NCBI GenBank assembly: GCA_947174505.1
Contig: CAMWJF010000002.1
Location: 1-64,000 of the forward strand
Reading direction: 5' to 3'
DNA from: an uncultured Lachnospiraceae bacterium
GTDB lineage: Bacteria; Bacillota; Clostridia; Lachnospirales; Lachnospiraceae
DNA length: 64,000 bases
Positions 17,591 to 26,571 of this stretch are shown here, piece by piece; position 1 is the stretch's first letter, and every line of letters begins with the position of its first letter. The notes under the pieces are model-generated. The model did no database searches and was not told the origin of the DNA. It was given only the letters and a program-made list of their open reading frames with translations. The position numbers and the translations under genes were made by a program.

Positions 17591-18556
17591 TCAATACTCT
17601 TTCGATAATGATTTTTTATCCATATTAAACTGTTGGTAATATACTGGAATATTATATCTGCTCCGCATCCCTATCAGATATTGCATATCTTGTTGAGTAA
17701 TTTCCAATGCGGTTACAATTATAAGTTTGTCGGCATTATTTTTGTTTGGGTAATGATTGTATTCCAAAAGTTGCCCCAATGCCTGCCTTATAGCCAATTT
17801 TACAGTGTCCGCCGTTTTCAATTCAAAATATATCTTATTACCCTGTGAGTCTACAGCCTGAATATCAACAAAATCCTTATCTGTTACAACATCAGTATAG
17901 CCTTTACATTTCAAATACTTCACCATCTCATTTGAAAGGCTGTTATGCTTCAGCGTCATTACGTATTCAGATTTGACTGCTTCCACATCTCCTGTTTTCT
18001 TCTGTATCAAAATATCTGCAACATGGTCTAAATACCCAGGAAGCGTTTTTACATATCTGTTATCAATCTCAATGTCAGCTAATGGTATGTCGCTTTCAGG
18101 ATGCGCACGAAGGTATTTATCAATCATTGGCTTTTCATGCGTAACAAAATCCGCCAGAGTTTCAATGTAAGTCATATTAGCAGGATAATACCATTTCCAT
18201 TTATTTTTATTTGGCAAAAATTCCTCAAACTTCTTGCCCGTGTCCTCTATCATATCTTTAATTGCAAGAATATAGGGCAATTTCTCTGGGTTGTTCCGAC
18301 AAGACAGGGTAATAGATACTTCTCCTGATGTGTTGCAGTCCCAGTTAATCAGATAAATTTTGTCAACTATATCTGTCTTATTCCAGAATGAAATCACAAT
18401 ATAATCGTCATTACCACGGAAATACATTCCTTTATCAAGCCTGCCGTTATTATTTATTTTTCTCGGCACAAAGTAAAAATTATCATGCTCTAGCTGCCAT
18501 TTCAAAAGAAAATCCAGACAATTTCTGTGCATTTCAATGATGTCTAATTTACTCAT
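17591..18556 (-). CDS. Putative PD-(D/E)XK-fold nuclease with N-terminal unknown domain
   Basis: A 321-aa protein. The C-terminal 120 residues contain 'DKDFVDIQAVDSQGNKIYFELKTADTVKLAIRQALGQLLEYNHY': an acidic residue, a beta-hairpin, an E-L-K core and a downstream Q-x3-Y-like motif, the layout of PD-(D/E)XK endonucleases. The N-terminal 200 residues are unrecognised. Start ATG at 18556 has GAGAGAAG upstream. It lies between the membrane pair and the TOPRIM gene on the same strand. Restriction-like activity is inferred, not shown. Confidence 0.6.
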   Translation of the reverse strand: MSKLDIIEMHRNCLDFLLKWQLEHDNFYFVPRKINNNGRLDKGMYFRGNDDYIVISFWNKTDIVDKIYLINWDCNTSGEVSITLSCRNNPEKLPYILAIKDMIEDTGKKFEEFLPNKNKWKWYYPANMTYIETLADFVTHEKPMIDKYLRAHPESDIPLADIEIDNRYVKTLPGYLDHVADILIQKKTGDVEAVKSEYVMTLKHNSLSNEMVKYLKCKGYTDVVTDKDFVDIQAVDSQGNKIYFELKTADTVKLAIRQALGQLLEYNHYPNKNNADKLIIVTALEITQQDMQYLIGMRSRYNIPVYYQQFNMDKKSLSKEY

Positions 18557-18616
18557 TGCTTCTCTCAACCTGTATATCAAAATTCTACATCTTACAAATA
18601 TATCATTGTTTATATT

Positions 18617-19642
18617 CTAAACAAGCTCGTCAATATTTCTCCAAAATGATACTACGACAAAATTTCCTTTCTTCGGCGGTATATCATGGTATCTCTTTTT
18701 TCCATACAACTTACGAAGCGCATTGTCGATTTCACACTTCATTTCAAACAAGTATTGATTATACACAACTTTTGCACGTTCCTTTTTTTCCACTGAAAAT
18801 ATAGAATCCTGTATATCCTGTATAAAATGAAGCATCATAGGTTTATTTCCCTCAGACGCCTTTTGATATTCTCTAAAATGGTAACTTACCTCATTAATTT
18901 TGGCAACAATTTCCCTATTTCTACTGTACATCTTTTTATACAATACTTCTTTACGATATTTATTGCCAAACAAAAAATCTATCTTGCCAATAGAAAATGT
19001 TAGTTCCCGACAATTAACTTTATCGTTTAGATTAATATACTGCTTCATAACAGCGTCAATTTCTTTATCATATTTTTGAATTATTCGTGTAAATTCTGCA
19101 TCCAAATACTCCCCCTTTGTACTTGGATTTTGAAATTCTTTCCTTACTTCTTCATTTAACGTATTTTTCCATAGCCACTCCTTAATCTGCGTTACCACAT
19201 CAGAATCAGGAACTATATGCTCCCCATTATAAATATATCCCTGATTTTTGTTTCCTAAGACAGATTCTATTGGTTTTCTCCACTGCTCTGCGTAATATCC
19301 TTGCAATAATTCTATAGGTATATCAATATCCAAATATTTCATATTGTAGAAGTCAGCACAAAAGTTTATGGTATCTGATATATAATCTTCCAGAGCAGTC
19401 TCTCTTTCCACCCTGTATTCAGCAATACTGATTAGCAATGTTACGATAGAACTTGTAAAGGTTCCTGAACTGATTACAATAAAAAAATTCTTCCACACAC
19501 TTAAAGATGTATCCGACATAAAAGACATTATCCAATTTATAAAACAAGCGCCATACAAACGGAAATTCAATATTGAAAAGATGAGTACGCTCACTCCCAT
19601 TATAATAAGCGATACAATTATTGACCATTTTTTACTTCTCAT
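18617..19642 (-). CDS. Membrane protein, two N-terminal transmembrane helices
   Basis: A 341-aa protein of unknown family. Hydrophobic segments at about residues 8-30 and 50-70 are followed by a long charged cytoplasmic region rich in Lys/Glu with coiled-coil-like stretches. The start overlaps the end of the SH3-domain gene by 11 bp (GTGGATGAGAAGTAA), so the two are probably translated together and may form a complex. No catalytic motif seen. Confidence 0.6.
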   Translation of the reverse strand: MRSKKWSIIVSLIIMGVSVLIFSILNFRLYGACFINWIMSFMSDTSLSVWKNFFIVISSGTFTSSIVTLLISIAEYRVERETALEDYISDTINFCADFYNMKYLDIDIPIELLQGYYAEQWRKPIESVLGNKNQGYIYNGEHIVPDSDVVTQIKEWLWKNTLNEEVRKEFQNPSTKGEYLDAEFTRIIQKYDKEIDAVMKQYINLNDKVNCRELTFSIGKIDFLFGNKYRKEVLYKKMYSRNREIVAKINEVSYHFREYQKASEGNKPMMLHFIQDIQDSIFSVEKKERAKVVYNQYLFEMKCEIDNALRKLYGKKRYHDIPPKKGNFVVVSFWRNIDELV

Positions 19643-20552
19643 CCACTTTATCTTCCTCTATTTTTTCACTCTCTTCTGTATCTTCTTCATTTTGTTCTAT
19701 TAATTTTAAGTTTTTCTTGGCTACATATCCTTCTTGCTTAACACCATTTTCATCGGTAAAGGAAACCTTATAATAATAATTTGTATTTTCAATAATAACA
19801 GCTTCAACGCCCTCTTTGATTTGGCAGATAACTTCTGCTCCCTTTTGCGGCAATTCCTTTACATTACTCACCACCCATGTCGTAACAGGCAATCCTACAT
19901 TTTGTTGAAAGTATGGTTGCAAAAAATTTGAATATAAAAAGCAAATCATCTCCCATATTATAAAATATTTTACTATCTTTTTTTCTGACCACTCTTTTAT
20001 CCTTTGCTGAAATCCTTGAGGGTTGTTAATTTGTTCGTTAATGGCTTCTTTGACTTCCTCTGTACTTAAATCATCGTCAACCTCTAAATTATCTCCTTCA
20101 CCTTCTTGAACTGCTTTGTATGTAGCATCTACAACATCTTTCAGGTTTTTAAATGAGCAAGTTTCCGATGCTTTATACATGGAAGAGAATATTTTTGAAA
20201 AATCAATTTCTCTAATTTTTTCTATCTGCTCTGTATGAATATCTGATACTAATCCAATCATGCTTTTCAAAGAATCATATGATGTAGTAATATTGCTATC
20301 CAGATATCCCTTCAATGGTTGGGATATTTCATTTGCCATAATTGCAAGTTCTTTAGAAAAATTATCTGAAGGACATAGAACTGCTACACCTTTTGCCGCT
20401 CTACTGACATCATCTGACAATACTTTAAAAGATGCTCTGGTTGGTTCTACAGATGGCATAATAACCTTATTTATTTCCTTTACTGAATCTGCCAAAGTCC
20501 TATAAGGATTTGTATATCTAGTGTTCCTTCTCTTAGATTTTCTTCTACTCAT
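19632..20552 (-). CDS. Membrane-anchored protein with C-terminal SH3-like domain
   Basis: A 306-aa protein: basic N-terminus, helical region, one hydrophobic segment around residues 195-215 ('FIIWEMICFLYSNFL'), then an SH3b-like domain ('LPVTTWVVSNVKELPQKGAEVICQIKEGVEAVII...YVAKKNLKLI') and an acidic tail. ATG 20552 follows GAAAGGGG; an upstream TTG in frame lies within that site. Partner of the overlapping membrane protein downstream. Role unknown; in a defence-like neighbourhood it might be a membrane-acting effector or sensor. Confidence 0.55.
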   Translation of the reverse strand: MSRRKSKRRNTRYTNPYRTLADSVKEINKVIMPSVEPTRASFKVLSDDVSRAAKGVAVLCPSDNFSKELAIMANEISQPLKGYLDSNITTSYDSLKSMIGLVSDIHTEQIEKIREIDFSKIFSSMYKASETCSFKNLKDVVDATYKAVQEGEGDNLEVDDDLSTEEVKEAINEQINNPQGFQQRIKEWSEKKIVKYFIIWEMICFLYSNFLQPYFQQNVGLPVTTWVVSNVKELPQKGAEVICQIKEGVEAVIIENTNYYYKVSFTDENGVKQEGYVAKKNLKLIEQNEEDTEESEKIEEDKVDEK

Positions 20553-20752
20553 AATATCCCCTTTCTTCAATCACCTAGCTAATGTATTATCAGATTTCTC
20601 ATAATTACCAACAACTGTTCAAAATCCTTTCTATCGGCATAGTTTTAGTCTATCCAACGTCTTTCAGCACTTTTCTATCTTTCTTCTGCTTTTTGCAAAA
20701 ATATATTTTTATGTTCTAAATAACATCCGTCATAAGCACCTCTAAACAAGTC

Positions 20753-20785
20753 ACAGCCTTATAATTCATATAATTATAAGGCTGT
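20753..20785 (-). terminator. Perfect 14-bp hairpin after the helicase gene
   Basis: ACAGCCTTATAATT and its exact reverse complement are separated by a 5-nt loop, 8 bp beyond the helicase stop codon. The following T-run is weak. It suggests that PIN-helicase and the SH3/membrane/nuclease/TOPRIM genes are separate transcription units. Confidence 0.6.
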
Positions 20786-20792
20786 CAAGCAA

Positions 20793-22892
20793 TCATTCAT
20801 CTTCCAACAACATTTTCATTAATTCTTCTTTCGTTGATACCCCCATAATTTCCATCATTAGTTGTAGATTTTTCATCGGCTTGCCTGCTGCTTTTGCTTT
20901 TGCCACCTTGTTTCTAGCATCCTGGATTGACTTCAATGTCTGCTCATCCAAATCACTATTATTGAGAACCATCTGTTTGCGTTCTCCTTCTGTTGGGTAA
21001 TGGTCAAAATGCAGTTTAAATTCATTGTTTCTAATTTGCTCAAACTCTTTACAAAGACTTTTCATTTCTTCGCCATACCCCATTACTCTAACCCAACCTT
21101 TACTTCTGGTAATGGCTGTAAACAGCGCGTTTCTGTCACTTCTAGGCACTAATGAATTGATACATCTTTGTGCATTGAGAATATAGACCATGAAAGTTTC
21201 ATTGCCTTTAGCCCTGAAAACACTTGTGTAAACAATAGAATCATCTCTGAAAAAGTCTTCTGGATTTAATGAACCTGCCATGTGTATAGACAAATCCCCC
21301 TGATAGCCACTTTCCAAATTTATCATAGTCATTATGCTGGCTCTGTTTGTAAGACTACCAATAGCATCCATATCAATAATCATAATATCAGAAGGTAACA
21401 GTCTCTCCTTTTCAATATCATCTTTCAAAAACTGAATTAACGCTTTCTTTAAATCATCAAAACTTTCATATGATAAAAAGTCAATAATTTCATTTTTATC
21501 TACCTTCAACAGTTCAGGACTTGTTCTGGGTGTCCTATATAAAGTTACTTCTTCGTCATCTACTATCTTCTTGGAACTTTCATAACCTATTGCAGTCCAT
21601 ACATCAGGTGACCCAGGCATCTGCAATGGCAAATCATGCCCCTCTCGATACATACCCATGCCAATCGCATGAGCCGTCACGATTACAGGACTTTGGTTTC
21701 GATAGCAGACTGTAAGCGGCGTATCATTTTGAATTTCTTCACCAAATATCTTTTGTGGTGTCGGCATTGTTTCTTCATTAAGTTGCTGCAATTCATCATA
21801 AGCGTAAACCAATCGCTTATCACTGCCCAATACCTTCAGGCATAGGGATAGGAAGTTTTTGTCAAAATCCTGTGCTTCATCAATCAAGATGCAGTCATAC
21901 ATTTTCTCCATGTCAGGAACTTGCTTGATTACTTCTTCACACGCTTTTGAAAACGCCCTGTTCTTGCCATACTTAGTTTTGGCTTCCGTAAAATTAAGAG
22001 GTGTTATGCCATGATGTTTACAAACATTATAGTATACACCTGGAGCAGTAGCAGACCCCCATGAGTGCATTACTTTTATTTTTTCTTTGTCGTACTCTTC
22101 CCCATCATTCTTATCTGCATAAAATTTACCAATATACCTGACGAGCTGCTCTTTCAATGCCCTAGTTGAATAAGTTATTACTATCGTCCATTCCCTGTGT
22201 GCCATAAATGTTTCAACAGCTTTTCTTGCCAGTACAACAGTTTTTCCTGAACCTGCCATCCCTCTTATTCTTTGAATACCTGCCATATCCCCTAAAATTG
22301 CATCCATTTGAGCATGGTCATATTTTTCAATCAAAGCATTTGCCTCATTGATTTTATATGCCTTTGTTCCAGGCACAGCTCCTTTACGTTCTTTTCGTAC
22401 ATTCAGTCCATATGCTTCCTGAATGGCAGAAAGAATAGCATCATAATCAAAGTCTGAAAACTGCTCCTGTTCCTTATTTTCCTTTATAAAATTTTTGACA
22501 TCATCTACTGAAAACGCAATAGCGCAATCCTCTATAGGATTTATTTTTTCCGTTGAATAAGTAATGGAATGGAACTCAAATTTTAATTCCTTTTTTTCCC
22601 TTAAAGCTGGTACACGCATAAATTTTTCCTTTACGCGGCAATAAATGTCATATTGAACGTCATCATAGCTGGGGACAGGAATAGTCAATACATTAAAAAT
22701 GAACACACCTATCTTGGTTATTAAAGCCATATCTACAGATGTTTTTTCATTTGTCACTTTATTAAAATATATTGGATAGCCTAAATATGCCTCCCCCTGT
22801 ACACGTGGATATGCCGTATTAAAATCATGCACTATACCTTCTAAAATATCTTTGATATTTTCATCCAAATCCCTACAAGTCACATTTAACAT
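20793..22892 (-). CDS. Superfamily 1 (UvrD-like) helicase with N-terminal NERD nuclease-related domain
   Basis: A 699-aa protein. The first about 110 residues ('GEAYLGYPIYFNKVTNEKTSVDMALITKIGVFIFNV') fit a NERD-like domain. The helicase core has Walker A 'GMAGSGKT' (about residue 220), Walker B 'ILIDEAQDF' (about 340), motif III/IV-like 'LVYAYDELQQ' and a C-terminal 'VFRAKGNE' with 'FTAITRSKGWVRV' (motifs V-VI). It is 15 bp downstream of the PIN gene. NERD helicases act in DNA processing and several anti-phage systems; here the function is inferred from context. Confidence 0.85.
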   Translation of the reverse strand: MLNVTCRDLDENIKDILEGIVHDFNTAYPRVQGEAYLGYPIYFNKVTNEKTSVDMALITKIGVFIFNVLTIPVPSYDDVQYDIYCRVKEKFMRVPALREKKELKFEFHSITYSTEKINPIEDCAIAFSVDDVKNFIKENKEQEQFSDFDYDAILSAIQEAYGLNVRKERKGAVPGTKAYKINEANALIEKYDHAQMDAILGDMAGIQRIRGMAGSGKTVVLARKAVETFMAHREWTIVITYSTRALKEQLVRYIGKFYADKNDGEEYDKEKIKVMHSWGSATAPGVYYNVCKHHGITPLNFTEAKTKYGKNRAFSKACEEVIKQVPDMEKMYDCILIDEAQDFDKNFLSLCLKVLGSDKRLVYAYDELQQLNEETMPTPQKIFGEEIQNDTPLTVCYRNQSPVIVTAHAIGMGMYREGHDLPLQMPGSPDVWTAIGYESSKKIVDDEEVTLYRTPRTSPELLKVDKNEIIDFLSYESFDDLKKALIQFLKDDIEKERLLPSDIMIIDMDAIGSLTNRASIMTMINLESGYQGDLSIHMAGSLNPEDFFRDDSIVYTSVFRAKGNETFMVYILNAQRCINSLVPRSDRNALFTAITRSKGWVRVMGYGEEMKSLCKEFEQIRNNEFKLHFDHYPTEGERKQMVLNNSDLDEQTLKSIQDARNKVAKAKAAGKPMKNLQLMMEIMGVSTKEELMKMLLEDE

Positions 22893-22907
22893 AATATCTT
22901 CCTCTCA

Positions 22908-24314
22908 TTAATGCCTATAATAATCCTCTAAAGTATCATTCATTTCAGCTCTTGCATCCTGTTCTCTTTCTTGCATAATTTCCCATGCATCTCGACATGA
23001 AAGAACTTCATAAGAAAAATCTTCTACAGACAATCCATCTTCATCCAAATTTCTTAAATCTCTTTGTATTTGAATCACTAGATTTCCTATTATTTCCACA
23101 TCACCGAGCCAGAAAAGTTGTTCCTCTTCTCTTCTGCTAATCTCTGCAAAAAAAGGCTCCGATGATACTATCACATCATAAAATGCTGTTTCCCCATCAT
23201 CATCATAGTGAAGTGAAATTTCTTCAATATAAAAATCATAAATTTCAATATCTGGAGTGTCTATATTATAAAAATCAGGATTTATATCTTCCCATTCAAT
23301 TTCCTTTGCACTGGCAGCTATTTGGTCTTCAATCTCGTCCCTATACTTTCCATATAGCAACCTTCGCACATATGATTCATACTCCAATTCAAGTGTAGTT
23401 TTTATGTCGCATATTTTATAGTAATCCGAAAATAATTCATAAAATTGTGATAATGTCAAAAATTCAATCTTATCACTTCCCGTTGTCGCCACATATTCCT
23501 GCTTCAACTCTTCTCTCATGCCGTCAGGTATTCTATTGTCCTGCTCTCCCTTTAAATTCCACCAATCTTCCTTAACATCATTGGTCAGAAAAATAATCTT
23601 TTCCCCTCCTGTTAAATTCTTCCCAATTTCTAAAATTTCTTTCCAGATAAATAAATCGCCAAACTTTTTTATCCTATCTTTGAATCCGTCCACTTGACTA
23701 TTTTTTTTCGTTTCCTTATTTGTCCCTTGCTCTTTTTCTTTATCTTTCTCCTCATCCATATACCCAGGGGGCATCCTATACTTGAACCTAAATTCTCCTT
23801 CTTTTATGTATTCAAGCAGTCTAATAATAGTAATTTCAGCCATAATTCTTTCGTTATCTCTCCAAAACTGAATTATCTGCTCAACATTCGCTTGTTGCGC
23901 ATTTTTGTTCTGCTTTTCTGATGATAAAGAATTTCCATACGCAGTAATTTCCTGCGCCGCTTTATCTAAGCAAGTATTGATTTTTGTTTCCAAATCATTA
24001 CAATTAGGAAATTCATATTTACGACTTTCAGATATATTTTTCCCCAATTTCCCTTTCAGCTCTGTAACTTGCTTTTTTAAATTTTTAGTAAAGTTATCAT
24101 ACTTTCTATCAATTTTCGCCTGTTCCTCATCTTTATGCGTCATATATTCCTTATATACGCGACTTGGTATAATCATCTTATTTTTTACCTTATTCAATAA
24201 ATCAACAATATTCTGATTCGTATTAAAAGAACATTTATACAAAAATAAAAGTACATTTGTATCAGGCACAATAACCAGCTTATCTATAATTCCTGCTATA
24301 TCACTTTTCTCCAT
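22908..24314 (-). CDS. PIN-domain protein (DUF4935-like), putative RNase
   Basis: A 468-aa protein. N-terminal 'LVIVPDTNVLLFLYKC' carries the first PIN aspartate (about residue 19), 'IIPSRVYKEYMTHK' the following acidic/helix region, and 'IIFLTNDVKEDWW' (about residue 240) the distal acidic residues; the long insert between them is typical of DUF4935. The C-terminal 180 residues are unrecognised. ATG 24314 has GGAGG at 6-nt spacing; an earlier ATG overlaps that site. First gene of a unit with the NERD helicase, with no evident antitoxin. Confidence 0.75.
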   Translation of the reverse strand: MEKSDIAGIIDKLVIVPDTNVLLFLYKCSFNTNQNIVDLLNKVKNKMIIPSRVYKEYMTHKDEEQAKIDRKYDNFTKNLKKQVTELKGKLGKNISESRKYEFPNCNDLETKINTCLDKAAQEITAYGNSLSSEKQNKNAQQANVEQIIQFWRDNERIMAEITIIRLLEYIKEGEFRFKYRMPPGYMDEEKDKEKEQGTNKETKKNSQVDGFKDRIKKFGDLFIWKEILEIGKNLTGGEKIIFLTNDVKEDWWNLKGEQDNRIPDGMREELKQEYVATTGSDKIEFLTLSQFYELFSDYYKICDIKTTLELEYESYVRRLLYGKYRDEIEDQIAASAKEIEWEDINPDFYNIDTPDIEIYDFYIEEISLHYDDDGETAFYDVIVSSEPFFAEISRREEEQLFWLGDVEIIGNLVIQIQRDLRNLDEDGLSVEDFSYEVLSCRDAWEIMQEREQDARAEMNDTLEDYYRH

Positions 24315-24619
24315 GTTCATCCTCCATGCTGAAAAAGTATCTTAATGACCATTTATCCAATGTCGATTCTATAACAACTATATTTAGTCTTTTTCTGTAA
24401 ACCCTTCATATCATATTCTGATTACAGATACTATTAGAATAGTCTCGCACAACATGGCCATGACCTGTTTGCTGAAATAGCCAATATCAAGTTTATAATA
24501 CCATAAATAATACCCAATATATACATAAATTATATTTTAACTTCAAAGCATTGTTGAAAATACATATTAATACACCATCTAAATGTGCTATATCATATCC
24601 ATTGTTAGTCTGACGTTTC

Positions 24620-24673
24620 AAACCAAGTGAGCAGACAAAACAGCTTTTTTCAATCAAAACGCTTAGATATAAT
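24620..24673 (+). promoter_or_regulatory. Box B AAACCAAGTGA followed by a TATAAT promoter element
   Basis: Identical to box A at 14839..14849. A perfect -10 hexamer TATAAT lies at 24668..24673; the -35 region is only T-rich (24645..24650). The downstream region is noncoding and ends in an intrinsic terminator, so this is probably the promoter of candidate RNA B. Confidence 0.5.
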
Positions 24674-24679
24674 TAATAT

Positions 24680-24857
24680 GTACCGTAATACGAAGGAGGT
24701 GACAACTATGTAACGTAGCTTAAAACCAATTTTCTTTCTTTTTTCTGTACTGATGAATCACTCTAAAACTATGTTTATATATGTTACTTAATACGTTAGA
24801 TGTTTTAAGCTACTATCACGTATACTTTAACTGTCCTGAACGTCAGGGCAGTTTTTG
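24680..24857 (+). ncRNA. Candidate noncoding RNA B with a start-stop minimal ORF
   Basis: A strong Shine-Dalgarno GAAGGAGGTGACAACT leads to ATG followed directly by TAA (24708..24713), a two-codon start-stop unit. Next comes a perfect 12-bp long-range inverted repeat, GTAGCTTAAAAC (24715..24726) with GTTTTAAGCTAC (24802..24813), then a terminator at 24829..24857. No ORF of credible length. The start-stop could trap ribosomes or gate folding of the helix. Function unknown. Confidence 0.5.
24829..24857 (+). terminator. Intrinsic terminator of candidate RNA B
   Basis: Stem AACTGTCCTGA / TCAGGGCAGTT with a 3-nt loop (one G-U pair), followed by TTTGTTTTT on the plus strand. Confidence 0.8.
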
Positions 24858-24881
24858 TTTTTCATAAATTATTCTCAACAG

Positions 24882-24919
24882 AAAAACCTTATTGGCTTTT
24901 TGTTCCAATAAGGTTTTTT
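24882..24919. terminator. Bidirectional terminator of the small CAP protein gene
   Basis: Perfect 13-bp stem AAAACCTTATTGG / CCAATAAGGTTTT with a 9-nt loop, just beyond the stop codon of 24922..25524 on the minus strand; U-rich on either strand. Confidence 0.85.
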
Positions 24920-24921
24920 CT

Positions 24922-25524
24922 TTAATCTTCATAACCAAATAGCTGTACGGCTGTATCGCCATATTCTGTGCATCTGGTTCCGACACCGATTAATGTATAC
25001 TGACTCCAGAGTATATTTTCTCTATGTCCTTCAGAACCCATCCACCTTGACACAAATTCTTCTCCTGATGCGTGCGGGCCTCGTGCTATGTTCTCTCCAC
25101 GGATTAAGTCACCAAGTACATAGCATTTTGTTCCGTCGGGTCTTACATGGTCAAAATCAGTGATGATTTCCTCTGCCCTTACATCGGCTGCTTCCGCAAG
25201 TTCGTCGCTCCAGATTAATTTTGGCAGACCAGCTTTAACTCTTTCTGCATTTGTTGCTTCAAAGATTTCCTTTCTCATGCCAACGCATAGGCTGTCTGCG
25301 TTCTGGGATGCGTCTTCTGCTTCTGCATTGAGTGTCTCCCTTTTTTCTTCATTTTCGGCGTCAGTTTCACTGGAAACTATTATATCCTGTGATAGCCCAG
25401 CTTCTTCTTTTATGATAACTGCACTATTACTAGGAAGTTCCCTGGCTTTTCCTCCTTCCTTGTTTTCTACACAAACGGCAGTGGCAATAGCCAGCCCCAT
25501 GAGTAAAATAAGTTTTTTCTTCAT
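24922..25524 (-). CDS. Secreted CAP/SCP-domain protein
   Basis: A 200-aa protein with a signal peptide (MKKKLILLMGLAIATAVC...), an acidic low-complexity linker and a CAP domain from about residue 85: 'IFEATNAERVKAGLPKLIWSDELAEAADVRAEEI', 'LIRGENIARG', 'WMGSEGHRENIL' and 'GTRCTEYGDTAVQLFGY'. CAP domains occur in extracellular proteins of Firmicutes. A second CAP domain is found in the giant protein at 26572, so the element carries two. GGAAGGTGGAG upstream of ATG. Confidence 0.88.
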   Translation of the reverse strand: MKKKLILLMGLAIATAVCVENKEGGKARELPSNSAVIIKEEAGLSQDIIVSSETDAENEEKRETLNAEAEDASQNADSLCVGMRKEIFEATNAERVKAGLPKLIWSDELAEAADVRAEEIITDFDHVRPDGTKCYVLGDLIRGENIARGPHASGEEFVSRWMGSEGHRENILWSQYTLIGVGTRCTEYGDTAVQLFGYED

Positions 25525-26024
25525 TTCTCCACCTTCCTTCTTATTTAATACTTAAATCTTAAAATAAGAAAATCAGGAATCAAAACAATAAACCCATTTA
25601 AAACCACGTGCACCGCTGTTTAAGATATCCATTATTAAAAAACAGGCAGTAAATCTTATTAAAGACTTGCCGCCTGCTTCAAAAACACTTCATATATATT
25701 GTGTACTGCATATTGTTGAAAATATCCTAAAGCATTGTTGGTCTGCTAATATAATGGTCTGCCCAGAAATTCAACGCCTTAGAAGATTAGACGCGTACTG
25801 TATGCGTTTAAAATATCAAATAGTCTTCATTTCTATATCCGCCAATCAACATCATGCGTACACTTTCTTTAATAATCAATTATCCATTACTACGACCTCC
25901 AAATAAGATAAATTTTGATATCTTATAAAAAGATAATTGCTTACAAGTAAATTGTATCAGTATAAAAGAGCCAGGGCAAACATATCTATACCCTGACCTA
26001 GTTTAAACAACCTTCAGTTATGCA
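25525..26024. other. Noncoding stretch with a minus-strand terminator-like hairpin
   Basis: About 500 bp without a convincing gene. The minus strand has an imperfect hairpin near 25640..25682 (CAGGCGGCAAGTC / GATTTACTGCCTG, loop of 8 nt) followed by TTTTTT, probably terminating a transcript that comes from the XRE regulator gene. A 79-codon plus-strand frame at 25667..25906 lacks a ribosome-binding site and overlaps the hairpin; not accepted. Confidence 0.4.
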
Positions 26025-26249
26025 TCATGTATTGGCTTCTGTGTCCGACTCATCTTTCTCATATACCACAACATCCTCTACCTTGCAGTCCAATATCTCG
26101 CACAGCCGTTCAACTGTAGACAAAGTAACATTTCTATTGTGTTTTAATTTATCTATCATGCTCCTGCTCACTTTATGCTTGTTTATCAGTGCATAAATAG
26201 AAACACTCTTTTCTTTCATAGTTTTCCACAACGGGGCAAATGACATCAT
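26025..26249 (-). CDS. XRE/Cro-type transcriptional regulator
   Basis: A 74-aa single-domain HTH protein: 'SIYALINKHKVSRSMIDKLKHNRNVTLSTVERLCEILDCKVEDVV' is the full Cro/CI fold with the typical 'LC-x-IL-x-C-x-x-x-D' ending. AGAGGAG lies 10 nt before the ATG. It is transcribed divergently from the giant surface protein gene 320 bp away, and could control it or the box A/B/C promoters; that link is a guess. Confidence 0.85.
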   Translation of the reverse strand: MMSFAPLWKTMKEKSVSIYALINKHKVSRSMIDKLKHNRNVTLSTVERLCEILDCKVEDVVVYEKDESDTEANT

Positions 26250-26571
26250 GACATATATTCTCCTCTTATTTCCCTAATTATATTGTCACGAGCAAGGGAA
26301 TAAAATTCTCATGATAGAGACAATCTCTCTATCATGAGAACATTTTGATAGACAGAAATAATAAAACGTAGTAGAATAAAGTTGGAAATCCCCCATACTT
26401 CTGCATGTTTAAATGTACATGACAAACACGTATTGCAGATTATGGATGAGATAGATTGAAGGGACATGGTTTGACAACAGTTACTACTTAGGAAATGTAT
26501 TCTGGATAAATTAACATATAAGTGTAAGTGTTATTATATTTAAGTTTTATTTTAGGAAGGAGGAGATTTAG
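26250..26571. other. Divergent intergenic region between XRE gene and giant surface protein
   Basis: About 320 bp, AT-rich. It contains an inverted repeat TTCTCATGATAGAGA / TCTCTATCATGAGAA near 26308..26342 (around 14 bp per arm, loop of few bases), a good candidate operator for the adjacent XRE regulator. The plus-strand gene has AGGAAGGAGGAG as ribosome-binding site. Confidence 0.55.

Noticed and set aside
16004-22892. Gabija system (TOPRIM nuclease plus UvrD helicase)
   Set aside because: The TOPRIM protein lacks the ATPase domain of GajA, the helicase has a NERD domain, and the two genes are separated by three others and a terminator hairpin.
24680-24860. Retron (structured RNA plus reverse transcriptase)
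   Set aside because: The inverted repeat was suggestive, but no reverse transcriptase is encoded nearby.
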